A stretch of DNA of 64,000 bases. Source: Prosthecobacter debontii (GTDB taxonomy: Bacteria; Verrucomicrobiota; Verrucomicrobiia; Verrucomicrobiales; Verrucomicrobiaceae). A program made the translations under genes and the position numbers. The stretch spans positions 62,001 through 126,000 of the forward strand of contig CAMAQH010000004.1 of assembly GCA_945860295.1 (NCBI GenBank), given 5' to 3'. The notes below the pieces were generated by a model that did not search any database, was not told the DNA's origin, and worked only from the letters and a program-made list of their open reading frames with translations. This document shows, piece after piece, positions 53,739-62,260 of this stretch (position 1 is the stretch's first letter; each line of letters starts with the position of its first letter).

Positions 53739-54415
53739 CGGCGGAGAACTGACAAAGCGCGACCTTTAGTTATTATCACCAGACTGAAGGGCAGCTTCAA
53801 AAGCAGCCGATCAATGTCCGCGCTACCCGTGAGCTGAGGGTCAGCGCCCGCGCCACCGAGCAGTATGTCCGCAGAGATCGCGCCATTGGCCAAATTGCCA
53901 GCGATGAGCAGCGGATCACGAGCCTTCGCATGTATATCAAAGGTCCGGTCTTTAACCGCTGGTGGCAGCGTTAGCTTTCCTCACTGCGCTGCGTATTCTC
54001 CGACACGGGCGTCACGCCTGCAGGTTCGGGCATGATCGATGCATGAATATCGTCGCCGTGAGATTTGTTTTGCCTTCACATTTCCATGGCTGCAGTTCGC
54101 CGTGCGCATCCAGCACCGTGAAGAGGCTTCCAGTCCTGATCTCTGGTGCACCGACGCTTTTGAGCAGCGCGTTGAGCTTCTCCATCGCGGGCATGGTGAT
54201 GCCGCCTTTCGTTTCAAAAACATACGGAGCCTTTACCGACTTGCAGCGTGAGACCATGCAACATCATTTTTTGCCATCAGCCATGATGACATTCGCATTC
54301 AGATTTCTGAGATCAATGAAACGCGGCCACACAGGAGGAATCCAGCAAGTATCAACCTTTTCAGCCACCGCCAAAAACGACTCGGGCGCTTCGGTGTTTT
54401 CGATTCAATAGACAC
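53739..54415 (-). pseudogene. Collapsed TamB/AsmA-like gene, N-terminal and middle pieces
   Basis: Reading the minus strand from GTG 54415: KTPKRPSRFWRWLKRLILAG and FLLC give the N-terminal membrane anchor. After frame breaks there are ETKGGITMPAMEKLNALLKS and GKTNLTAT, then GKLTLPPAVKDRTFDIHAKA, IAGNLANGAISADILLGGAG and GSADIDRLLLKLPFS, the repeated beta-type segments of TamB-like proteins. The order N-terminus, middle, C-terminus is kept, but only about 1 kb remains in total of a gene normally over 3 kb. Several deletions and frameshifts must have occurred. No function can be expected. Confidence 0.7.
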
Positions 54416-54451
54416 AGCCTCTCCACGCTCTTAAGCCTACGCCGTGGCAAG

Positions 54452-55102
54452 TCAACGCGGCGGCGGATTAAGCGATTCATTGGCAGCGCCGCGATGTTCT
54501 AAAAGGAAGCGCTCTGGCGGCAGCCGATTCAGTGGAGCATCGGCATAGCCCACGCTCGGATTCACATACGGTCCCTCACGCACCTCGAAATGCAGATGCG
54601 CGAGATACTGCCCATCTGCCGTGCCGACAGTGCCGATCTTTTCCCCACGGGAGACGAGTTGGCCATGCTTGACCAAGATCTGATCGAGGTGCGCATACAC
54701 CGTCTGAATGATTTGGATCTTTTGCGGATCAGCGGGCTCCGGAACGCGATGCGCGAGGATGACCATCCTACCCCAACCTGATCCCGGCACGCCAGCATAA
54801 ATGACGCGCCCAACACCCGCCGCATACACAGAATCACCGAGATCAGAATTCTGACCACCGATGCCATTGAGGTCATCTCCAAGGTGGCGATTGAGGCGAA
54901 AAGGCTGCGCATTGTAAGTCAGTGCTCCATGCTCAGAACCCATGGGCTGATCAAAACGCACGGCCAGTGGCAACCGAGCGATCTCCAAAGGACTCAGGCG
55001 CAGGAAGGCAGGATCAAAGGGTTCCTCCGCTCGCTGTGCAAACTGCCAAACCAGTGCAGCAAGCACGAGCGTTAGCCCGATGACGATGGCACTTCGTTTC
55101 AT
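54452..55102 (-). CDS. M23-family peptidase, membrane-anchored
   Basis: The 216-residue protein has an N-terminal membrane anchor (about residues 5-22) and a LytM/M23 domain with the zinc ligands in RLNRHLGDDLNG (H-x3-D, about residue 76) and AHLHFEVREGP (H-x-H, about 172), the usual lysostaphin-type site. Such enzymes cut peptide bridges of peptidoglycan in the periplasm, or act as activators when a ligand is missing; here all are present. The C-terminal 40 residues are Pro/Arg-rich. It follows gatB by 12 bases on the same strand and may be cotranscribed. Confidence 0.87.
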   Translation of the reverse strand: MKRSAIVIGLTLVLAALVWQFAQRAEEPFDPAFLRLSPLEIARLPLAVRFDQPMGSEHGALTYNAQPFRLNRHLGDDLNGIGGQNSDLGDSVYAAGVGRVIYAGVPGSGWGRMVILAHRVPEPADPQKIQIIQTVYAHLDQILVKHGQLVSRGEKIGTVGTADGQYLAHLHFEVREGPYVNPSVGYADAPLNRLPPERFLLEHRGAANESLNPPPR

Positions 55103-55114
55103 GCCTGACAGGTG

Positions 55115-56578
55115 CTAGCCGAGCACTTTCTTTCGCACGATTTCGGTGACGATCTTGGGATTGGCTTTGCCTTGGCTGGCTTTCATCGCTTGGCCAGTGA
55201 ACCAGTTCATGGCCTTCTCGTTGCCACCTTTGACTTCGGCGACTTTCTCGGGATTGGCAGCCAGGATTTGATCGACGATGGCTTCAAGCGCACCCGTATC
55301 ACTGACCTGCTCGAAGCCTTTTGCCTTGATGATTTCAGCGGCGGGTTTGCCGGACTCAAACATCTCGGCGAAGACTTCCTTGGCCTGGTTGTTGGAGATA
55401 TTGCCACTCTCGATGGAGGCGACGAGTTCAGACAAACCAGCGGGCTGCACGGAGCATTCGGTGATGCTCAGGCTGCGCTCATTGAGCACGCCGAGCAGGT
55501 CGTTGATGACCCAGTTGGCGATCTTTTTCGCAGGCACCTTTGTATCTGCGCCTACAGCCGCTTCATACCACGCGGCGAGTTCCTTTTCACTAGCGAGCAC
55601 ACCTGCATCATAGGCGCTGCAGCCATAGTCTTTCTCAAAGCGGGCGCGCTTCTCATGCGGCAGTTCCGGCACCTGAGGCCTCATGCGGGCGACGATGCCC
55701 TCGGTGCGCAGCGGGATGAGATCTGGATCAGGGAGGTAGCGATAATCATGCGCGTCTTCTTTGGTGCGCATGAGTGTAGTTTCAGCGCGATCATCGTCCC
55801 AACGACGTGTGCTCTGGATGAGTTTTTCACCACGATCAAGAGCCTCTGTCTGGCGCTCAGTCTCATATTTGATGGCTCGGCGCACAGCGGACATGGAGTT
55901 TAAATTTTTCAGCTCGATTTTAGCGCCGAGTTCTTGCTGCCCTTCGGGACGCAGGCTGATGTTCACATCGCAGCGCAGGTTGCCTTTCTCCATGTCGGCA
56001 TCACTGACACCACCATAAATCAAAATCTGGCGCAGGCTGGTCAGGTAGGCAAAAGCCTCTTCCGCGCTGTCGATGTCTGGGTCACTGACGATCTCCATCA
56101 GCGGCGTGCCGGCGCGATTGAAGTCGATGGTGGTGAACTTGTCGTGGTGCGTGCTCTTGGCCACGTCCTCTTCCAAATGGATGCGCGTGAGCTTCACCAC
56201 CTTGCCGGGATTGACGATGCTCTTCTGCGCATCTTTTGGATAGGCCAGATCATAGAGCGGCACGCCACCACCGATGCAGAGTGGCAGGTCGAACTGCGTG
56301 ATTTGGTAGTTCTTCGGCATGTCCGGGTAGAAGTAGTTTTTGCGATCCCACTTCACGATCGGCGGCGTCTCGCAACCCAGCATCATGCCAGTGAGGATGG
56401 TCTTTTCGATAGCGGCTTCATTGAGCACCGGCAGAGCACCCGGTAGGCCCAGGCAAGTGGGGCAGGTGTGCGTGTTCGGTTCCGCGCCGAACTCCCGTGG
56501 GCAGGCGCAGAACATCTTGCTCTGCGTGGTGAGCTGCGCGTGGACTTCGAGGCCGATGGTGACGATGTACTTGGACAT
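55115..56578 (-). CDS. gatB: Asp-tRNA(Asn)/Glu-tRNA(Gln) amidotransferase subunit B
   Basis: From ATG 56578 the protein is 487 residues. The start KYIVTIGLEVHAQLTTQSKM and the signature IDFNRAGTPLMEIVSDPD (about 153) identify GatB, followed by the YqeY-like tail domain that binds tRNA (NISNNQAKEVFAEMFESGKP). GatB activates the carboxyl group of mischarged Glu or Asp on tRNA for amidation in the GatCAB complex. Its partners gatA and gatC are not in the window. The M23 gene follows after 12 bases. Confidence 0.96.
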   Translation of the reverse strand: MSKYIVTIGLEVHAQLTTQSKMFCACPREFGAEPNTHTCPTCLGLPGALPVLNEAAIEKTILTGMMLGCETPPIVKWDRKNYFYPDMPKNYQITQFDLPLCIGGGVPLYDLAYPKDAQKSIVNPGKVVKLTRIHLEEDVAKSTHHDKFTTIDFNRAGTPLMEIVSDPDIDSAEEAFAYLTSLRQILIYGGVSDADMEKGNLRCDVNISLRPEGQQELGAKIELKNLNSMSAVRRAIKYETERQTEALDRGEKLIQSTRRWDDDRAETTLMRTKEDAHDYRYLPDPDLIPLRTEGIVARMRPQVPELPHEKRARFEKDYGCSAYDAGVLASEKELAAWYEAAVGADTKVPAKKIANWVINDLLGVLNERSLSITECSVQPAGLSELVASIESGNISNNQAKEVFAEMFESGKPAAEIIKAKGFEQVSDTGALEAIVDQILAANPEKVAEVKGGNEKAMNWFTGQAMKASQGKANPKIVTEIVRKKVLG

Positions 56579-56691
56579 GAGTGGTAGCCGCAAGCCAAAG
56601 CCGAAATCACGAACAGTTGCAAGGCCAAGCTGCGTCCATGGACGTGAGATCGTAACAAGCGGTGAATCATGGGCGTATTTGGCTGCCTCAG

Positions 56692-59001
56692 ATGAAGCTC
56701 CGCCGATCTCAATTGCTCCTCCATGCCGCAGGCTTGGCAGTGAGTCTCTGTGTCAATGCGACGGAGATGACACCGGAGCAGCGGACCTTTTTTGAGAGCA
56801 AAATCAGGCCGGTGCTCGTGAAGCAGTGCTACGAATGCCACTCGCAAGACGCCAAAAAGCTCGGCGGCAAGCTGCTGCTGGATGCGCCCTCGGAAATGAT
56901 CGAAGGCGGAGAGTCAGGCCCGGCGATGATTCCCGGCAAACCGGATGACAGTCTCATCATTCAAGCCCTGCGCTATGACGGTCTCGAAATGCCGCCCAAG
57001 ACGCGACTGCCTGAGCAGGTGGTGAACGACTTCATCACCTGGGTAAAGATGGGCGCGCCTGATCCGCGTGTGGGTATGCCGAAGTCGGCGAAGAAGCCCG
57101 TGACCACGGACAAAACGGCGCTGTGGTCTTATCAACCCGTCTCGAATCCAAAGCCGCCAGCGGTGAAAAATAAAGTCTGGCCGCGTGAAAATCTCGATGT
57201 GTTCATTTTGGCCAAGATCGAGGCAAATGGCTACCAACCAGCCCCCGATGCCGATCCAGCCACTCTGCGGCGCAGGCTTAGCTTTGACCTTATCGGACTG
57301 CCACCGCCATCGGAGATATCAGATACATCTGAGATCTCCGCCTATGTGGACGCTTTGATCAGCAGTCCGCACTTCGGCGAAAAGTGGGGCCGCCACTGGC
57401 TCGACGTCGCGCGGTATGCTGAATCAAACGGCAATGATGGCCTGAGCCGTAATCCGAGCTTCCCGCACGCCTGGCGCTACCGCGACTATGTCATCTGCGT
57501 GTTCAATGAAGACATGCCGTATGATCGCTTCATCGCAGAACAGATCGCCGGTGATCTGCTCCCTGCGGATTCAGAGGCGCAGCGTGACCGGCAGCTCATC
57601 GCTACGGGTTTCCTTGCTCTTGGTGCCAAGCCAGCGAAGGCGATGAATGACAACTTCGAGATGGATGTTGTGGCCGATCAAATCAACGCCATCAGCAGCG
57701 GCATCATGGGACTGAGCGTCGGCTGCGCGCGCTGCCACGATCATAAGACCGATCCCATCCCGACGCGCGACTATTACGCGCTCGCCGGAATCTTCAAAAG
57801 CACCGAGACCATGTGGGGCGCGGCGGCGCACCAGGGTCTCACGGCACCACAGACGCCGCTGCATGAGCTCAAAACGCCCGCGAAAGTCAGCGTGCGACCC
57901 GAGGCGGAAGCCATCATCTCCAAGCACGAACCACGCCGCCCTCCGGCGAAGCCCGCCTTCAAATATGCCGCCAATGCGCCTCTTGCCATGGGTGCGCGTG
58001 AGGCAAAGGCGGTGCTGGATTGCAAACTCAACATCGACGGCGAATCCAAGAAACTCGGCGCTGCCATCCCACGTGGATTCCTGACCGCATGTGGTGCCAT
58101 CGACCCCGCGATGAAGATAGATACAAAGCAAAGCGGACGTCTCCAGCTCGCGCAATGGCTCGCCAGCAAGCAACATCCGCAGACCGCCCGCGTGATGGTG
58201 AACCGCGTGTGGCAGCACCTCTTTGGTGAAGGACTCGTGCACACGCCGGATGACTTCGGCATCACGGGCCAGCGTCCGACACATACTGAATTGCTCGATC
58301 ACCTAGCCACGCGCTTCATGAGCGAAGGCTGGTCCATCAAGCGTCTCGTCCGCAGCATCGTTCTCAGCCGCACCTATCAGCTCAGTAGTCAGTGCGCTGA
58401 AAAACTCCGCGAGGCAGATCCTGAGAATCTCATCCTGGCACGTCATAATCGTCGCCGACTCGATGCTGAAGCAGTGCGTGATGCCATGCTCGCCGCCACG
58501 GGTGATCTGAATTCGCAACCGGGTCAGGGGTCGCTCATCCAGCATCAGAATGTGCTGATCAACGAGCTTCCGCCGCTGCATCAGCCGAGCACGCATCGCA
58601 GTGTTTATCTCCTCATGCTGCGCAATTCGATGCCGCCTGAACTGACGCCATTCAATCTGCCGGATGCTGTCACCGTGGCAGGCAAACGCGACTCCAGCAC
58701 GCTCGCCACGCAGTCGCTTTATTTGTTGAACAATGCCTTCCTCATCGAGCAGTCACACCGCTTTGCCGTAAGGATTCAGAAGGTCGCCCAGGAGGATAAT
58801 CAACGAATTCAATTCGCCTATCGCAGTGCTCTCGGCCGCTCCGCCACCGATACCGAGGTGCAGCGCGCACGCGACTTCGTCCGCGAGACGGACTCGATGC
58901 TTATCTCCACACAAAACGACGAAAACATTCGACTCAGTGATTCCTGGGCCGCTTTTTGCCAGGCGCTGCTCGCAAGTAATGAGCTGCGATATTTGGACTG
59001 A
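56692..59001 (+). CDS. PSD1-type secreted protein: cytochrome c, DUF1549, DUF1553
   Basis: From ATG 56692 the protein is 769 residues; ten further codons upstream lack signal features. A Sec signal (KLRRSQLLLHAAGLAVSLC) is followed by the cytochrome c domain with CYECHS (about residue 45), a DUF1549 domain with DLIGLPPPSEISD, KWGRHWLDVARYAESNG and CARCHDHKTDP, and DUF1553 (ARVMVNRVWQHLFGEGL, RRLDAEAVRDAMLA). It parallels the protein at 24582 but is shorter in the middle. It opens an operon with the ceramidase-like gene (21 bases) and the exported oxidoreductase. Confidence 0.92.
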   Translation: MKLRRSQLLLHAAGLAVSLCVNATEMTPEQRTFFESKIRPVLVKQCYECHSQDAKKLGGKLLLDAPSEMIEGGESGPAMIPGKPDDSLIIQALRYDGLEMPPKTRLPEQVVNDFITWVKMGAPDPRVGMPKSAKKPVTTDKTALWSYQPVSNPKPPAVKNKVWPRENLDVFILAKIEANGYQPAPDADPATLRRRLSFDLIGLPPPSEISDTSEISAYVDALISSPHFGEKWGRHWLDVARYAESNGNDGLSRNPSFPHAWRYRDYVICVFNEDMPYDRFIAEQIAGDLLPADSEAQRDRQLIATGFLALGAKPAKAMNDNFEMDVVADQINAISSGIMGLSVGCARCHDHKTDPIPTRDYYALAGIFKSTETMWGAAAHQGLTAPQTPLHELKTPAKVSVRPEAEAIISKHEPRRPPAKPAFKYAANAPLAMGAREAKAVLDCKLNIDGESKKLGAAIPRGFLTACGAIDPAMKIDTKQSGRLQLAQWLASKQHPQTARVMVNRVWQHLFGEGLVHTPDDFGITGQRPTHTELLDHLATRFMSEGWSIKRLVRSIVLSRTYQLSSQCAEKLREADPENLILARHNRRRLDAEAVRDAMLAATGDLNSQPGQGSLIQHQNVLINELPPLHQPSTHRSVYLLMLRNSMPPELTPFNLPDAVTVAGKRDSSTLATQSLYLLNNAFLIEQSHRFAVRIQKVAQEDNQRIQFAYRSALGRSATDTEVQRARDFVRETDSMLISTQNDENIRLSDSWAAFCQALLASNELRYLD

Positions 59002-59022
59002 GCACGCGATCCCCTGTCACCC

Positions 59023-60336
59023 GTGATGAAAACTCTATTCTTCTTAACCCTGCTTTCGGTTCAAGCCTTTGCGGTCCAAATCGCGCCGTTTCGTGCGGAT
59101 GTCACACCGCCCATTGGTGCGCCGCTTTGTGGTGGGCTCGTCAAACCAGCGGTCGGAGTCAGCGAGCCGCTGCTGGCACTCGGAGTCGTCCTCATCGGTG
59201 ATGAAAAGCCCGTCGTGCTCTGCGCCATCGACTTCTGCGAGATTCGTGGGGCGGATCACATCCACTGGCGCGAGCTTTTGGCAAAGGCCGCTGGCACCTC
59301 GGCGGAGCGGGTGGCCTTGCAATCGCTGCATCAGCATAATGCGCCGCTGGTGGATAACGCGGCGCAAAAGCTGCTGCCTGAGATCGGCATCCTCGATGCT
59401 GCGGCGACGGAGAAAGCACTCGCAGGCATCGCGGCAAGCATCGAAGCCGCTTTGAAGACTCCGCAGACCGTCACGCACATTTCGACAGGCGAGGCCAAAG
59501 TGCTCGAAGTCGCCGGAAACCGGCGCGTGCAGGTCATCGACGGCAAAGTTGGCAAAATGCGTGGCAGCGGCAGCAAAGATCCGGTGCTGCGTGCGTTGCC
59601 CGAAGGCCTCATCGACCCATTCTTGAAGACGGCGAGCTTTTGGAACGGCGAGAAGAAGCTCGCTGCGCTGCACTACTACGCCACGCACCCCATGAGCTAC
59701 TACAACGACGGCATCGTGAGCCATGACTTCGCAGGCATCGCCCGTGAAAAGCGCACGCAGGAGGATGGCGTGCCGCACATCTACTTCACCGGCTGCGGCG
59801 GAAACATCGGCGCAGGCAAATACAACGACGGCAGTCCCGCGATGCGTCCGTTGCTCGCCGGTCGCATTCACGCGGCGATGGTCGAGTCCGAGAATAATGC
59901 AAAGCGTGTGCCACTCACCAATCTCGCGTGGAAGCATGTGCCCGTCGTCTTGCAGCCCGATCCCGAGTTCCCCGAGGAGCGCATGCTCAAGGTGATGCAA
60001 AACACCGCAACCGCGCCCACCACGCGCATCGCAGCAGCCCTGCGAATTGGCTTCATCCGCCATCGCGAGCCGATTCCCTTCACCAGCCTGCATCTCAATG
60101 GGGATGTGTGCCTGGTGCATCTGCCCGGCGAGAGTTTTGTCGAGTATCAGCTATTCGCCCAGCAGCAGCGTGCAGGTGGTTTTGTATGCACCGCGAGCTA
60201 TGGCGATGGCGTGACAGGTTACATCCCGTTGGAGCATTCCTTCGTCGAAGGCGGCTACGAGCCCACGCAGGCCTACGCAGCTCCTGATTCAGAAAAAATG
60301 ATGAAACAGACGATCTCAGACCTTTTGAAGAAATGA
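59023..60336 (+). CDS. Secreted neutral/alkaline ceramidase-like hydrolase
   Basis: The 437-residue protein has a Sec signal (MMKTLFFLTLLSVQAFA) and the start of the neutral ceramidase N-terminal domain: FRADVTPPIGAPLCGG, then VALQSLHQHNAPLVD (about 97), whose His residues are candidate zinc ligands. HYYATHPMSYY and YFTGCGGNIGAGKYND follow. The C-terminal domain of true ceramidases is not evident, so lipid substrate is uncertain. Planctomycete relatives are often listed as hypothetical. It overlaps the oxidoreductase gene by 4 bases and lies after PSD1. A role in a periplasmic degradation step is inferred. Confidence 0.78.
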   Translation: MMKTLFFLTLLSVQAFAVQIAPFRADVTPPIGAPLCGGLVKPAVGVSEPLLALGVVLIGDEKPVVLCAIDFCEIRGADHIHWRELLAKAAGTSAERVALQSLHQHNAPLVDNAAQKLLPEIGILDAAATEKALAGIAASIEAALKTPQTVTHISTGEAKVLEVAGNRRVQVIDGKVGKMRGSGSKDPVLRALPEGLIDPFLKTASFWNGEKKLAALHYYATHPMSYYNDGIVSHDFAGIAREKRTQEDGVPHIYFTGCGGNIGAGKYNDGSPAMRPLLAGRIHAAMVESENNAKRVPLTNLAWKHVPVVLQPDPEFPEERMLKVMQNTATAPTTRIAAALRIGFIRHREPIPFTSLHLNGDVCLVHLPGESFVEYQLFAQQQRAGGFVCTASYGDGVTGYIPLEHSFVEGGYEPTQAYAAPDSEKMMKQTISDLLKK

Positions 60337-61331
60337 CCATGAAACGCATCCTCCTCTCTCTCCTCGTCGCCAGCACCGCTTTCGCTCAAAACGACCTCAA
60401 ACCGCTCCGTGCTGGCATCATCGGCCTCGATACCTCACATGTGCCAGCCTTCACTAAGCTCTTCAACAAGGGCGAGACGACGGGCGAGCTCGCGGGCATT
60501 AAAGTGACCACCGGCTACACCGGCGGAACAGACATGCCGGCGAGCAAGGACCGCAAAGAGAAGTTCACTCAGCAGCTTCGCGAGATGGGCGTGGAGATCG
60601 TGCCAACGATTCCTGAACTGCTCGCCAAGGTCGATGTGGTGCTGCTGGAGAGCGTGGATGGCCGCATCCATCTGCAAGAGGCGCGGGAGATTTTCAAAGC
60701 GGGCAAGCCGGTCTTCATCGACAAACCCGTCGCAGGCACGCTAGCCGAAGCCATCGCGATCTTTGAACTCGCGAAAAAGAGCAATGTGAAGGTCTGGTCC
60801 AGTTCGTCGTCGCGCTTCGGAGCCGATTTGATCGCCATGAAGACGAATCCCGAGATCGGCGACATCCTCAGCGTGACGACGTGGGGACCGTGCTCCTATC
60901 AAAGCGGCACGCCCGACCTTTTCTTCTATGCCATTCACGGCATCGAGTCGCTCTTCGCGCTCATGGGCACCGGCTGCGAGACCGTTTCTCGCACCAAAGG
61001 CCCCATCACCGACCAAGTCACCGGCGTGTGGAAAGATGGCCGCGTCGGCACCTATCGCGGCATCGTGAAAGGCAAGTCGGAGTTCGGCGCGCTCGTCTTC
61101 GGCAGCGCAGGCGTGCGTCAAGGCGCCAAGACCATCAGTTACGAAGCCCTCTGCCGCCAGATCGGCACCTTCTTCCGCACCGGCACCCCACCCGTGAGCG
61201 AAGCCGAGACGATCGAGATCTTCACCTTCATGGAAGCCGCCGACGAAAGCCTTCGCCAAGGTGGCAAGCCGGTCGCTCTGGCCGATGTGCTCGCGAAGGC
61301 GAAGGCAGAGGCGGCGAAGCTGACAAAGTAG
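60333..61331 (+). CDS. Exported Gfo/Idh/MocA-family oxidoreductase
   Basis: The ATG at 60333 overlaps the ceramidase-like stop (ATGA); ATG 60339 is equally possible. The 332-residue protein has a Sec signal (MKRILLSLLVASTAFA) and the NAD(P)-binding start LRAGIIGLDTSHVPAFTKLF. VVLLESVDGRIHLQEA and PVFIDKPVAGTLAEAI (the E/D-K-P motif of the family, with Asp in place of Glu) follow. The C-terminal part lacks a recognised domain. An exported member must obtain its cofactor inside and be folded before export, or use tightly bound NAD. It is the third gene of an operon and a homolog of the gene at 1-152. Confidence 0.85.
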   Translation: MTMKRILLSLLVASTAFAQNDLKPLRAGIIGLDTSHVPAFTKLFNKGETTGELAGIKVTTGYTGGTDMPASKDRKEKFTQQLREMGVEIVPTIPELLAKVDVVLLESVDGRIHLQEAREIFKAGKPVFIDKPVAGTLAEAIAIFELAKKSNVKVWSSSSSRFGADLIAMKTNPEIGDILSVTTWGPCSYQSGTPDLFFYAIHGIESLFALMGTGCETVSRTKGPITDQVTGVWKDGRVGTYRGIVKGKSEFGALVFGSAGVRQGAKTISYEALCRQIGTFFRTGTPPVSEAETIEIFTFMEAADESLRQGGKPVALADVLAKAKAEAAKLTK

Positions 61332-61360
61332 TCGTGAGCTTTAGCTCCCGAAGCCATTGA

Positions 61361-61924
61361 TCATTCAGCCAACGCCTTCTCCAGCAAATCAGACACGCCA
61401 AGTTCGGCAGCGCTGCTGCGAAGTAGTTCATTGTCGAGCTTGCCCTCATTGAGTCTCAACACGCCGAGAATGTCGCCCCACTGACGCTCCGAGTCCTCTC
61501 CGCCGAGACGATACCATTCCAGCTTGGCAACTACGATGTCCTCGGCGCAGCAGATGCGAACATCAAAGTCAGATCCTTCCATCTTGATGGACTGTGAACG
61601 AGCGAACTCACCACCATCAAAACGCCGAAGCTTCGGGACAAAGACATCCACCTTCATTGCAGTGTCGCGGTGGATGAGATTGAAGGAAGAACGATCACGG
61701 ATGGCATCCTGCATTGCGCCCTCGTCAGCATACCAAGCTTCACCCAGAGCTTTCAAAAACGGCTTCACATGTTGAGGACGAATGTCCGCCATGATGTCGG
61801 CATCGAAAGTCGCTCGTGGAGTGCCGTGAATAGAACTCGCCAGTGAGCCACCGAGAAACCAGCGCACGCCCAGCTTTCCTAGTTCGGCGGCAGCAGCTAA
61901 GGCAGCTCGCAGGGTGTCATCCAT
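61361..61924 (-). CDS. Nucleotidyltransferase-fold protein, AbiEii-like
   Basis: From ATG 61924 the protein is 187 residues. The motif FLGGSLASSIHGTPRATFDA followed by DI (about residues 22-43) is the nucleotidyltransferase core G-G-S with the Asp pair, as in AbiEii/MNT-type toxins and related proteins. Later AEDIVVAKLEWYRLGGE (about 137-153) is characteristic of this group. It overlaps the small upstream gene by 8 bases. The pair resembles toxin-antitoxin or phage-defence modules in which the transferase modifies a tRNA or protein, but activity here is unproven. Confidence 0.75.
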   Translation of the reverse strand: MDDTLRAALAAAAELGKLGVRWFLGGSLASSIHGTPRATFDADIMADIRPQHVKPFLKALGEAWYADEGAMQDAIRDRSSFNLIHRDTAMKVDVFVPKLRRFDGGEFARSQSIKMEGSDFDVRICCAEDIVVAKLEWYRLGGEDSERQWGDILGVLRLNEGKLDNELLRSSAAELGVSDLLEKALAE

Positions 61925-62159
61925 GGCTGACAAGCGGACCGTAAGCTTTTTGAGCCAGTTCTTTGCCCAGCAACCGCTCCGCGAGCAGGCGATGAAGCTC
62001 CTGTGGAGGCAACTCAGGATGTTGTTGATACAGTGAACTCCGAGTCAGCTCACGCACTGAACGGCTCCAGCCGAGCGCGAGGCTCAATCGCCTAGCAGGC
62101 GTCATCGCCTGAAGAGCACGGAGGCGCATGGTTTCGGCAATTGGAGTGGTGTCGTTCAT
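61917..62159 (-). CDS. Small helical partner of the nucleotidyltransferase-like protein
   Basis: From ATG 62159 the protein is 80 residues, all helical and basic: TMRLRALQAMTPARRLSLAL, then SRSVRELTRSSLYQQHPELP and PQELHRLLAERLLG. No family name is certain; the L-x-x-x-M-T-P-x-x-R-L pattern recurs in small proteins next to transferase genes. Its stop overlaps the next start by 8 bases, so the two are translationally coupled. It is the probable antitoxin or regulator of the pair. The divergent oxidoreductase gene starts 101 bases away. Confidence 0.65.
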   Translation of the reverse strand: MNDTTPIAETMRLRALQAMTPARRLSLALGWSRSVRELTRSSLYQQHPELPPQELHRLLAERLLGKELAQKAYGPLVSHG

Positions 62160-62260
62160 GTCGCCAGACTGACATGACGAGCCGGATTGGCAACTCTCGC
62201 GATGCGTAAACTCCATTCTGAACAGCAAAACGATTCATCTTACCCCGTATCCCTCTCACC

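Noticed and set aside
59044-60120. Minus-strand open frame of 358 codons
   Set aside because: Antisense to the ceramidase-like gene, with a product rich in His and Arg and no family features.
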